A stretch of 23,275 nt of DNA from CAYLZW01 sp964388085 (GTDB lineage: Bacteria > Myxococcota > UBA727 > CAYLZW01): contig CAYLZW010000066.1 in the NCBI GenBank assembly GCA_964388085.1, positions 1 through 23,275 of the forward strand, written 5' to 3'. Positions 15,951 to 23,275 of this stretch are shown piece after piece. A model generated the notes under the pieces. That model made no database searches and was not told where the DNA came from. It saw only the letters and a program-made list of their open reading frames with translations. The translations under genes and the position numbers were made by a program. How positions within the stretch are numbered: position 1 is the first letter of the stretch; every line of letters starts with the position of its first letter.

Positions 15951-15983
15951 AGCTGAGCGTCGTCGTCACGAAGACGCTCAGCT
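15951..15983. terminator. Hairpin between convergent genes, overlapping the AMIN gene stop
   Basis: AGCTGAGCGTC, 11-base loop, GACGCTCAGCT: a perfect 11-base-pair stem starting four bases after the panE-like stop. The right arm contains the stop codon (15978-15980) and last codons of the minus-strand AMIN gene. Neither side has a T tract, so it may act as an attenuating or RNA-stabilising hairpin rather than a classic terminator. Confidence 0.6.
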
Positions 15984-17936
15984 CCCGACGTGGACCCAGA
16001 GCATCGAGCTGTCCTGCGCCACGCGGACGGGGGCCGACTCGCGCAGCTCGATGGTGAGCTCGATGCGGTTGTCCCCGCCCTCGAGGACGCGCGGCAGCAC
16101 GCGCAGCACCGTGGTGCCGAGGTCGCGCGCGTCGAGGATGCGGCGCACGTCGAGGTTGCCCGCGCGCGTGCCGAACAGCGTCAGCACGATCTCCCGCTGG
16201 CTCGTGCGCTCGACGGTGTAGCGTGCGCCGCCGTCGACGCGCACGCCCACGCGGCTGTCGCCGCCGTCGCCGCGCTGCACGGTGACGTGGCTCAAGAGCG
16301 ACTCGCTGTCGCTGTAGTCGTCGTAGCCGTCCGTCTGCTCGTAGTGGTTGTTTCCGCTGGGCGTCGAGAGGTCGATGCTCTTGCCGCCGAAGCCGTACAC
16401 GGGGCTCGACTCGCTCGAGGCCATCTCGATGCGACCGCCCGACGGCGCCGGCCGCGCGCGAGGCGCAGGCACGCGCGCCTGTGACGTCGGGCGCGGCGCG
16501 GGAGCGGGATGTGCCATGGCCACACGCGCGTGTTGATCCGCTGCGTGTGCGCGCGCCTCGGCGTCGCTCGCCTGCCGCATGAGGGACGCGAGGCGTTGCT
16601 CCATCTGCTGCCGTTGCTGCCCGAGCTGAGCGAGCGCTTGCTGTTGTTCGGCGACCGAGCGCTGCAGCCCAGCCAACTGGGACTCCTGCGCCTGCGCGCG
16701 TTGCTCGATGGTGGACGCCTCCTGCGCGACCCGCTGGACCTGCCGCCGCATGTCGTCGAGGCGCTTGTGCTCGAAGCTCTGCTGCTCCTTCAGGGACGCG
16801 AGCATCTGCGTGACGCGATCGCTCTCCTCGCTAGCGGCCGTGGCGCGCGCCTTCTCGTCGCTGGTGCGTTGCTTCATGGCCGCGAGCGCTTGCTGTTCCT
16901 TCTTCTGCTCGGCGTGCAGCGCGGCGAGGTCCTTCTGCGTCTGCTCGAAGGCCTCGCGCAGCTCGGCCGCGCGGCGCTCCTCGGCAGCCCGCTTCTCGAC
17001 GCTGGCGGCGAGCTGCTTCTTGACGGTGGCGAGCTCGGTCTTGGCCTCCTCCAGGGCGCGGCTGTCCTTCGCTTTGGCGAGCTCTTCCTGGGCGCGCTTC
17101 AGCTCCTGCTGCGTCTGCTTCACGGCGAGGGCCGCGCGCTCTTGCTCCTCCTCGGCGCGGCGGGTGTGCTCGTCGGCGGCCTTGGCCTTGGCCGCCGCGG
17201 CTTCGCGCTGCTTCGCGAGCGTAGCGAGGCGCTTCTCCTCGTCCCCTTGGCGTTGCTCGAGGTTCGCGAGCCCCGCCCGGACCTGCTTCACGCGCTCCTC
17301 GATCTCCGCGAGCGCGGCCTTCTCGCGAGCCTTCTGCTGCTCGAATTCCTGCACCATGGCGAGGTAGCTCTGGCGCTGCTGCTCGAGCTTGCGGGTGGTG
17401 TCCTCGAGGTCCTTCTTGGCGCTCGAGCGCGCGTCGCTCTCCGTGCGGCGCGCTTGCCACGCCCGCTTCAGCGCGCCCTTGTCGCCGAGCGGCGTGAACA
17501 CGACCCGGAGCGTGCTGCCGTCGCTCTTCGCGTCGTAGTCGACGTCACCGTAGAAGCGCAGCACCACGCGCGGGGCGCCGCGGGCCGGCACGTCGACGGC
17601 CGACTCCTCGAGCAGGACGCCGTGCTTGCCGAGATCCTTGCTCGCGCGCGAGACGTCGGTGCCGGGCAGCTCGATGGCGAACGCGTCCTGGCCGGGCAGG
17701 CGGAAGATCTGAAACGTCGGCGCGCGGCTGCCTTTGATGGTGACGACGACGTCGAGACTCGGCTGCTCGCTGACCCTCACCTCGCTGACGGGCTCCGCGC
17801 GCGCGAGCGTCGAGAACAGGACGGCGGCGAGCACGGTGCCGAAGGCCGCCACGCCGCCGAGCCCGACGTCATCCCGGCGGCGGAGCCGGCGCAGGTGGGG
17901 CAGCGAGGAGCGGGAGCGAGGACGCGCGAGCAACAT
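15978..17936 (-). CDS. Exported AMIN-coiled-coil-AMIN protein
   Basis: 652-residue predicted periplasmic protein. A signal peptide with a long basic n-region (RRLRRR) and hydrophobic core ends at STLARA^EP (cleavage after about residue 47). Residues 50-150 form an AMIN-like beta domain (VSEVRVSEQPSLDVVVTIKG, FAIELPGTDV, PRVVLRFYG, STLRVVFTPL). Residues about 150-473 are a continuous charged coiled coil rich in E, K, Q, A and R. Then come a Pro/Ala linker (474-501), a Ser/Tyr/Asp-rich stretch (502-548) and a second AMIN-like domain (549-652: YTVERTSQREIVLTLFG, NRIELTIELRE, MLWVHVGS). AMIN domains usually target envelope proteins such as PilQ and amidases to peptidoglycan or the poles. There is no catalytic or secretin domain, so a structural or scaffold role is inferred. 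ATG 17936 is preferred because GGAGG at 17944-17948 lies seven bases upstream; an upstream extension lacks such a site. Confidence 0.85.
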   Translation of the reverse strand: MLLARPRSRSSLPHLRRLRRRDDVGLGGVAAFGTVLAAVLFSTLARAEPVSEVRVSEQPSLDVVVTIKGSRAPTFQIFRLPGQDAFAIELPGTDVSRASKDLGKHGVLLEESAVDVPARGAPRVVLRFYGDVDYDAKSDGSTLRVVFTPLGDKGALKRAWQARRTESDARSSAKKDLEDTTRKLEQQRQSYLAMVQEFEQQKAREKAALAEIEERVKQVRAGLANLEQRQGDEEKRLATLAKQREAAAAKAKAADEHTRRAEEEQERAALAVKQTQQELKRAQEELAKAKDSRALEEAKTELATVKKQLAASVEKRAAEERRAAELREAFEQTQKDLAALHAEQKKEQQALAAMKQRTSDEKARATAASEESDRVTQMLASLKEQQSFEHKRLDDMRRQVQRVAQEASTIEQRAQAQESQLAGLQRSVAEQQQALAQLGQQRQQMEQRLASLMRQASDAEARAHAADQHARVAMAHPAPAPRPTSQARVPAPRARPAPSGGRIEMASSESSPVYGFGGKSIDLSTPSGNNHYEQTDGYDDYSDSESLLSHVTVQRGDGGDSRVGVRVDGGARYTVERTSQREIVLTLFGTRAGNLDVRRILDARDLGTTVLRVLPRVLEGGDNRIELTIELRESAPVRVAQDSSMLWVHVGS

Positions 17937-17960
17937 GAAGGAGCCTCCGCAATCGCGCCC

Positions 17961-17990
17961 ACGGTACCGGCGGTCGGAAGCGGTCGCCAA
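17961..17990 (-). promoter_or_regulatory. Candidate promoter of the AMIN gene
   Basis: On the minus strand TTGGCG (17990-17985) and TACCGT (17966-17961) are 18 bases apart. The first matches four of six -35 bases. The second keeps the T, A and final T of the -10. A start near 17954 would leave a short leader holding GGAGG. Chance matches are common in such sequence. Confidence 0.3.
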
Positions 17991-17999
17991 TTTCCGACC
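17972..17999. promoter_or_regulatory. Perfect dyad GGTCGGAA-N12-TTCCGACC upstream of the AMIN gene
   Basis: Two eight-base arms, 20 bases centre to centre (about two helical turns), begin 36 bases upstream of the AMIN start and overlap the candidate -35 element. The layout suits a dimeric repressor or activator. The position also allows control of the divergent HAD gene at 18148. Confidence 0.45.
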
Positions 18000-18147
18000 T
18001 TTCGCGAAGGGGGCGCAGGCTGGCCGAAGCCGGGGCAGCCAAGGGCAGCATGGCACCGGCAGGGGATAATTTCCCTACATGTCCCACACCGTCGCCTTCT
18101 CTGCCGGCCCCCGTTGCGCCCGGCGCTAAGCGGCCTATGCCGCTGCC

Positions 18148-18807
18148 ATGGTCGCCAGCTACTTCGACGTCGACGGAACCCTGTGCCGCACAAACCTCGT
18201 GCAGCCGCTCCTCTTCTACATGGCGAACCAGCAGAACCCGCTGCGCGCCGCGTCGAGGCTGTTCTCGGCCGCGTTACAAGCGCCGGCCTGGTTCGGCGCC
18301 GAGCAGGTCGACCGCGGCGCCTTCAATGAGCTCCTGTTCAAGGGCTACAGCGGCATGACCGAGGACCGGCTCCTCGAGCTCGCCGACGAGGCCTTCGACA
18401 CCGTCGTGCGGCCGGCGCTCTACAAGGACGCGCTCTCGCTCGTGAAGCGCGCCAAGCAGGCCGGTCACCGAATCGTGCTCATCTCCGGTAGCCCCGACTT
18501 CCTGCTCGAGCGGCTCGCCAAGCGCATCGACGCCGACGACGTCATTGGCAATCGGCTGGAGATCCGCGACGGAATGGCGACGGGACGCATTCGCCGTCCG
18601 CTCGTGGCCGGCCCCGAGAAGGCGCGCTTAATCAAGGACCACGCGAAGAAGCACGGCTTCGATCTCGACCGATGTCATGCGTACTCCGACAGCATGAGCG
18701 ACGTACCGATGCTCTCTGTGGTCGGACGTCCCACCGTCGTGAACCCGGACTTCCGCTTGAAGGCGCTCGCTCGCACCCATCGGTGGCCTGTGTTGCAGCT
18801 CGGGTGA
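18148..18807 (+). CDS. HAD-IB family phosphatase
   Basis: 219-residue haloacid-dehalogenase superfamily hydrolase of the IB (SerB-like) subfamily, predicted cytoplasmic. All four motifs are present: motif I DVDGT with nucleophile D7 and acid/base D9; a helical C1 cap between about residues 15 and 90; motif II ISGS (S113); motif III K158 in PEKARL; and motif IV SDSMSD with the magnesium ligands D181 and D185. The overall form matches the TIGR01490-like group, whose members act on small phosphomonoesters or lie next to acyltransferases in phospholipid metabolism. The substrate cannot be read from sequence. ATG 18148 opens directly into motif I; the ribosome site ahead of it is weak. It is divergent from the AMIN gene, and 54 bases separate its stop from the lipoprotein gene downstream. 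The fold assignment is secure, the substrate unknown. Confidence 0.88.
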   Translation: MVASYFDVDGTLCRTNLVQPLLFYMANQQNPLRAASRLFSAALQAPAWFGAEQVDRGAFNELLFKGYSGMTEDRLLELADEAFDTVVRPALYKDALSLVKRAKQAGHRIVLISGSPDFLLERLAKRIDADDVIGNRLEIRDGMATGRIRRPLVAGPEKARLIKDHAKKHGFDLDRCHAYSDSMSDVPMLSVVGRPTVVNPDFRLKALARTHRWPVLQLG

Positions 18808-18861
18808 TCGCCCGACGTCTCAAGGCGGCGCCCCTCGGCAGTGTGGGGTTACGCTCACAAG

Positions 18862-20292
18862 ATGCGCCGCGCATCGCTGCTCGCCCTCTGCCTGCTGACC
18901 GGCTGCACGCTGCCGCCGCCGGCCTCGAGCGGCTATGCCTGCCGCTCGGATCGGGACTGTGTCGGTAGGCTCGGCTACGTGTGCGTGCAGAGCCCGGACG
19001 GCGTCTCTCGTTGCGACGCGGCCGCTGGCGGGAGCCCGCTCGCCGACGGGGGTGACGCGCACGACGCAGGCGACCCATCGTCGCATGACGCGGGCGCGCA
19101 CGAGGACGCAGGCAGCGACGTAACGCCTCCCGACAGCGGCCCGCCACAAGGCGACGATGACGCTGGGGTGGGCGAGCACGACGCTGGCCTGCCGCTCGGA
19201 GACGCCGGCGGCGAGGTCGACGCCGGCCCGTCGACGTTCCCCGGTGGATACGGCCACCGGCTCGTCGTCACCGTGCGCGAGACCGCGATGGCGGACGGCG
19301 ATCCGATCGAAGACTTTCCGCTCTATCTCGCGCTCACGCATGAAGCCTTGCGCTCGGTGACGTCAGGCGGCTTCGTGGTCTCGACGCAAGGCGACGACAT
19401 CGAGGTGCGCCTCCCGGAGAGCAACGAGCGCCTCGCGCACGAGCTCTCGAGCTACTCCGCCGAGACGGGCGAGCTGTCCCTCTGGCTGCGGGTGCCTTCG
19501 CTGTCGACGACGAGCGACTCCATCCTGCAGGTGTATTTCGGCAGCGACGGCGTGGACGCACCGCGGGCGCAGGGGAGCGGGGTGTGGGACGAGGACTACC
19601 GGGCGGTCTGGCATCTCGACGAGGGAGCGACGCACCTACAACAGGTGCGAGACAGCACCGGCGTGAACCACGGCACCGCGCGCAACACCGGCGACGGCGA
19701 CGTGAGCGAGGCCATCGCCGGCAACGGCCTCGGCTTTGGCAACAGCGACGAGGCCGTGCACGTGAGCTCGTCAGACCTCGACTTCTCGTCGTCGATCACG
19801 GTCGAGGCCTGGGCGCGCCTGGAGTTCGGCTCAGGTGGCGACTTCCCGCGCATCTACCAGAAGGGCACGGAGGCCCAGCGCGCGGTGGAGCTGTTCGTCC
19901 AGGACGGCTTTCAGACCTTCGGCACGGTGGGCTTCCGCACCAGCTACAACCAGGACTCGCTCTCGCCGAGCTACCAGATCCCCGGCTTCGCCTATGGCCA
20001 ATGGCACCACTACGTCGGCATCTATGACGAAGACGACGAGGAGATCCGCATCTACGTTGACGGGGTGCTCGAGGAGACCGAGACGCAGGAGCGCGACGTA
20101 GAGACCGGCTACTCGAACCACTGGATCGGCAACTGGAACGACAGCCAGCTCCAGGCGCGCAACTGGGCCGGCTGCATCGACGAGGTGCGGGTCTCGAGCG
20201 TCGCTCGCTCGGACGCCTTTATCGCCGCCAGCTACACGAACCAGTGGAGCCCGGGCACGTTCTACGACGTCGGAGACGTGGAGACGCCCTGA
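18862..20292 (+). CDS. DUF2341 / LamG-like domain lipoprotein
   Basis: 476-residue exported lipoprotein. The signal peptide ends in lipobox LTGC (Cys15). A small cysteine cluster follows (residues 27-51, pattern C.....C.......C.........C), common in myxobacterial lipoproteins, then an Asp/Ala/Gly-rich linker with repeated DAG (about 60-125). Residues about 150-235 resemble DUF2341 (FPLYLALTHEALRS, DDIEVRLPES, LSLWLRVPSL, ILQVYFGSDG). Residues about 245-460 form a concanavalin-like LamG domain (AVWHLDEG, ITVEAWARLEF, QWHHYVGIYD, IRIYVDGVLEE, AGCIDEVRVSSVARS). DUF2341 followed by LamG is a recurring pair in surface proteins that bind glycans or other ligands. ATG 18862 is chosen because it starts the signal peptide; a GTG at 18841 would add seven residues. 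No strong ribosome site is seen. The downstream neighbour is another lipoprotein on the same strand, 141 bases away. Confidence 0.88.
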   Translation: MRRASLLALCLLTGCTLPPPASSGYACRSDRDCVGRLGYVCVQSPDGVSRCDAAAGGSPLADGGDAHDAGDPSSHDAGAHEDAGSDVTPPDSGPPQGDDDAGVGEHDAGLPLGDAGGEVDAGPSTFPGGYGHRLVVTVRETAMADGDPIEDFPLYLALTHEALRSVTSGGFVVSTQGDDIEVRLPESNERLAHELSSYSAETGELSLWLRVPSLSTTSDSILQVYFGSDGVDAPRAQGSGVWDEDYRAVWHLDEGATHLQQVRDSTGVNHGTARNTGDGDVSEAIAGNGLGFGNSDEAVHVSSSDLDFSSSITVEAWARLEFGSGGDFPRIYQKGTEAQRAVELFVQDGFQTFGTVGFRTSYNQDSLSPSYQIPGFAYGQWHHYVGIYDEDDEEIRIYVDGVLEETETQERDVETGYSNHWIGNWNDSQLQARNWAGCIDEVRVSSVARSDAFIAASYTNQWSPGTFYDVGDVETP

Positions 20293-20433
20293 GGGTCGAC
20301 GCGAGCGGGTTCCTTCCCGGCGACGCGCAATGAACGCCGTGCGAGCGCTCGTGCACCTGGGGGCAGGTCGTTACGCATGCTACTTCCGCCGCTCGCGAGA
20401 TGAGCGGGATGCACTCCCTGTGATGGAGAGATG

Positions 20434-23275
20434 ATGAAGTTGTCTTGCCCCTCGATGCCGCGGCGCTCGCTGCTCCTGCTCGCCGCCGCGCTGCTCCTGC
20501 CCGCGGCCTGTGTCTCGACGGGCGCCGGCCTCTCGTCGGTATCCCCCGCGACGACGCTGCGGCTGCAGGCCTCCGCGAGCACGTCCCCGTCGAGCCGCGC
20601 GCTCGCCATCGCCGAGCGGCTGTATGCCGGTGAGGCGACACCTGCCGCGCTCGAGCAAGCGCTCGCGGCGCTGCCGCCCGACGAGCGAGCGAGCGCGGTG
20701 GCGCAGGAGACGGCCGCCTACCTCGCCATCCTGCGATCGGACACCGACGCCGCCTGGGAGCACTTCCTCCGCGCCGCGCAGGATCCCGCGGCGCCGCTCG
20801 CCGAGGTGTATCTCGAGGAGGCGATGACGTTCGCGCGTACGGCGTCGCAGCGGAAGAGCACGATCGCGTTCTTGAAGCAGCTCACCAAGGAGCACCCCTC
20901 GGGCGCCGTGCGGGCGCGCGCCGCGTACTTCTTGATCGACGAGCTGCGGCGCCACGACCGGCTCGAAGAGGTGCCGGCCGCGCGCGAGGCCATTGGCTTC
21001 ATCGACGCCTGGCAGGTGGCCGGCGCGTTCGACAACGATCAGGGCAAGGGTTTCCTCACGGCGTACGCGCCCGAGGCCGGCGTCGACGTGGGCGCCACGC
21101 TGCAGGGGGCGCGCTTGCCCATCACGTGGCGCGAGATGGAGCTGCGTACGCTGCAGGGGACGCTGCCGCTCGACGAGGTCGTTTCACCGAACACACACGC
21201 GGCCGCTTACCTCGTCACCTGGGCCTACGTGGAGAAGGACACGCCGGCGGAGCTGCGCCTGACGACGAGCGGCGGCGTGCGCGCGTGGGTGAACGGTAAG
21301 CTCGCGCTCAGCGAGGAGCGGGTCGATCGGCTCGCGCTCGACAACCTGCGCTCCCCGGTTCGGCTGCAGCGCGGCTGGAACGAGATCCTGCTGAAGAGCA
21401 CGACCACCACCGGCGACTGGAGCGTCGGCGCAAGGCTCACCGACACGCAAGGCGCCGCACTCTCGGGCGCGCGCTTCGAGTCGCAGCCGAAGACACAGCC
21501 GCGCGCGGTGCAGCCTGCCGCTGACGTCGTCGCGCAGAAGGTGCCGGCCGGCGTGCGGCACGTCGCTGGAGAGACGCGCCGCGCCTTCTTCGAGGGACGC
21601 GCGAGCCACCTGCTCGGCCACGTGCGGCCCGCCGTCGACGGACTGCACCGCTTCGTGCAAGCCCACCCGAACAGCCTCGTAGGCAGCTACTACGCCGCCA
21701 TCGCGCTCTGGCAAGACGACGAGCAGGGGCGCGCGCTCGACCTCGTGAACCGCACCGTGAAGGCCACCGACGGGAAGGTGCCGCGCTTTCTCGAGAAGCG
21801 CGCCGAGCTGTACGTGCAGAAGGGTCTGTACGACAAAGCGCAGGCCGATCTCCTGAAGGTGCGCGAGCGGACCAAGCGCGCGCGCGCGGCCGAGGTGGAG
21901 CTGGCCGGCGTGCTCGCGCGGCGCGGCTTTCACATCGATCGCTGCCGTGTCCTCGACGACGTGCTGGCGCGCTGGCCGGACGACGCCTGGAGCTTACGCG
22001 AGGCCGGGCTGTGCGCCGAAGCGCGCGGTTACAAGGCGCGCGCCGTCGAGCGGTATGAGTCCGCGCGAGCGCTCGAGCCCGGACAGCTCTGGGGCCTCGA
22101 GAAGCTGAAGCGACTCGCGCTCGAGCGCGCCGATCTCGACGAGGCGCTCGAGCTCGTGCGCACGCAGCAGCGGCTGGCGCCCGCGCACCTCGCCTACCTG
22201 CTCGACGAGGGCGAGATCCTGCGCTGGCGCGGGGACGCCCTCGGCGCCGAGGAGCGCTATCTCGAGGCCGCCAAGCGCAACCCCGACTGGTCGAGGCCGC
22301 GGGAGCTGCTCGGCGAGCTCGCCCGCGAGCAAGGAAAGGAGGAGCTCGCGCTCGAGCACCTGCAGGCGGCCTACGATCGAGAGCCCGAGAGCTCGCGCCT
22401 CGCCGACCTCATCGACTTCCTCGAGCCGAAGGGCCTCGGGCTCGCGGAGCGTTACGTGCCCACCAGCGAGGAGATCGAGGCGGCGGTCGCGCGCGCCCGG
22501 ACCGTGACGCCCCTCCCCGGGGCCGGGGTGGTCAACCTCATCGACGACGAGGTCACCGAGGTGAGTCAGGAGGGCAGCGCCAAGCGCGTCGTGACCCAGG
22601 TGTCGGTGCCCGTGAACAAGCAGGGGCGCGACGAGCTCATCCAGGCGCGTGTGCCGAGGAGCGGCAAGCTCCGCATCCTGCACGCCTATTCCGTGACGCG
22701 GGACGGCGAGCGGCAGGAGGCGTCGTCGATCCGAAACGGCGTCGTCCGCTTCCGCTCGCTCGACATCGGCTCCGCGGTCGTGTTGCAGTACGTTCACTAC
22801 GCGCGCCCGCAGGCCTTCCTGCCGAACCACTACGTCGAGGAGTGGTACTTTCAAGGCATCGGCCGGCAGACCGAGCGCTCCCGCTGGGTGCTCATCCTGC
22901 CGAAGGATCGGAAGCTCGCCGTGCAGGTGTCCGGCGAGGTCGAGCAGACCAGCGAGGAGGCCTCCGGCCTGGTGGCGCGCACCTTCACGTCGGTGAACGT
23001 GCCGCCCTTGTTGCCCGAGCGCTTCATGCCGAACCCGCGGGATCACCTCTGGCGCGCGAGCGTGAGCACCGTGAGCGGCTGGGACGAGTACGCCACGTGG
23101 GAGCGCGCGCTGCTCTCGCAGGTGTTCCGCGCCGACGCCGAGACGGCCGCGCTCGCGAAGCGGCTGACCGAGGGCGCGACGACGACGCGCGAGAAATTCG
23201 ACCGGCTGTATCACTTCGTGGCGCAGGAGATCCGCTACCAGCAGGACTACGAGACCACCATCGCCGGCGTCCGCC
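20434..23275 (+). CDS. TPR / DUF3857 / transglutaminase-like lipoprotein (3' end outside window)
   Basis: At least 947 residues, open at the window end. It begins with a lipoprotein-type signal (RRSLLLLAAALLLPAAC, Cys26 from this start; proline at -3 makes the lipobox imperfect). An alpha-helical region to about 190 is followed by a beta-sandwich-like segment near 260-336 (VRAWVNGKLALSEE, RLQRGWNEILLKSTT, as in PA14-like or glycosidase accessory domains). TPR-like helices run about 386-662 (WSLREAGLCAEARGYKARAV, GEILRWRGDALGAEERYLEA). A DUF3857 domain (about 717-832) comes next, then the start of a transglutaminase-like fold (EKFDRLYHFVAQEIRYQ). The catalytic cysteine would lie beyond the window. 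In the family DUF3857 and transglutaminase-like domains occur together in periplasmic or surface proteins of uncertain substrate. GGAG at 20425-20428 lies five bases before ATG 20434, so that start is preferred over ATG 20431. Confidence 0.88.
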   Translation, partial: MKLSCPSMPRRSLLLLAAALLLPAACVSTGAGLSSVSPATTLRLQASASTSPSSRALAIAERLYAGEATPAALEQALAALPPDERASAVAQETAAYLAILRSDTDAAWEHFLRAAQDPAAPLAEVYLEEAMTFARTASQRKSTIAFLKQLTKEHPSGAVRARAAYFLIDELRRHDRLEEVPAAREAIGFIDAWQVAGAFDNDQGKGFLTAYAPEAGVDVGATLQGARLPITWREMELRTLQGTLPLDEVVSPNTHAAAYLVTWAYVEKDTPAELRLTTSGGVRAWVNGKLALSEERVDRLALDNLRSPVRLQRGWNEILLKSTTTTGDWSVGARLTDTQGAALSGARFESQPKTQPRAVQPAADVVAQKVPAGVRHVAGETRRAFFEGRASHLLGHVRPAVDGLHRFVQAHPNSLVGSYYAAIALWQDDEQGRALDLVNRTVKATDGKVPRFLEKRAELYVQKGLYDKAQADLLKVRERTKRARAAEVELAGVLARRGFHIDRCRVLDDVLARWPDDAWSLREAGLCAEARGYKARAVERYESARALEPGQLWGLEKLKRLALERADLDEALELVRTQQRLAPAHLAYLLDEGEILRWRGDALGAEERYLEAAKRNPDWSRPRELLGELAREQGKEELALEHLQAAYDREPESSRLADLIDFLEPKGLGLAERYVPTSEEIEAAVARARTVTPLPGAGVVNLIDDEVTEVSQEGSAKRVVTQVSVPVNKQGRDELIQARVPRSGKLRILHAYSVTRDGERQEASSIRNGVVRFRSLDIGSAVVLQYVHYARPQAFLPNHYVEEWYFQGIGRQTERSRWVLILPKDRKLAVQVSGEVEQTSEEASGLVARTFTSVNVPPLLPERFMPNPRDHLWRASVSTVSGWDEYATWERALLSQVFRADAETAALAKRLTEGATTTREKFDRLYHFVAQEIRYQQDYETTIAGVR

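Noticed and set aside
18064..18069. GATAAT as a -10 box for the HAD gene
   Set aside because: No acceptable -35 lies 16-18 bases upstream, and the distance to the start would be about 80 bases.
16509..18329. A 606-codon plus-strand frame opposite the AMIN/coiled-coil gene
   Set aside because: Its Leu/Arg-rich translation is the complement of Glu/Lys/Gln coiled-coil codons. The minus-strand frame has a signal peptide, ribosome site and recognisable domains.
20303..20331. Interrupted GC-rich hairpin after the LamG lipoprotein stop
   Set aside because: The arms pair only with several bulges and no T tract follows.

Overview
The window looks like a chromosomal segment of a very GC-rich myxobacterium (Myxococcota, probably Polyangiales-like). 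The evidence is a MYXO-CTERM surface-sorting tail, about fifty Myxococcus-type cysteine-rich (DUF4215-like) repeats in one protein, several lipoproteins with Asp/Ala/Gly-rich linkers, and almost exclusive G/C at third codon positions. I see no rRNA, tRNA, CRISPR array, transposase or phage gene.

Layout. Position 2-1144 (+) is the 3' part of aspS. It meets tail to tail, one base apart, a 7-kb gene (1146-8207, -) for a giant secreted protein: lipoprotein signal, RTX-like glycine/aspartate repeats, 50 cysteine-rich repeats, a thrombospondin-3-like calcium motif and MYXO-CTERM. After a 210-base divergent spacer come glpA and glpB (8418-11683, +), the flavin subunits of the three-subunit glycerol-3-phosphate dehydrogenase; no glpC follows. 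A minus-strand cluster runs from 14588 down to 11684: an SCP-2 sterol-carrier-like protein, an alanine-rich helical protein closed by a strong UUCG-loop terminator, then a DUF1795/DcrB-like protein translationally coupled to a lipoprotein gene that carries an apparent one-base frameshift. A ketopantoate-reductase-family gene (14877-15947, +) converges on an AMIN/coiled-coil/AMIN envelope protein (15978-17936, -) across a hairpin that contains the latter's stop codon. Three plus-strand genes finish the window: a HAD-IB phosphatase, a DUF2341/LamG lipoprotein, and a large TPR/DUF3857/transglutaminase-like lipoprotein cut by the window end.

How the genes relate. The two clear operon-like units are glpAB (stop and start overlap in TGATG) and the DUF1795-lipoprotein pair (ATGA overlap). 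Most of the rest are single genes in convergent or divergent arrangement. The common theme is the cell envelope: at least four predicted lipoproteins, one MYXO-CTERM protein and one signal-peptide AMIN protein. The housekeeping genes (aspS, glpAB, panE-like, HAD) argue for stable chromosome rather than an island. No gene-free stretch exceeds 300 bases; the longest spacers (14589-14876, 17937-18147, 8208-8417) carry dyads described below. I do not see a clear new multi-gene system. The best leads are the giant Cys-repeat protein, the SCP-2/alanine-rich pair, and the double-AMIN coiled-coil protein.
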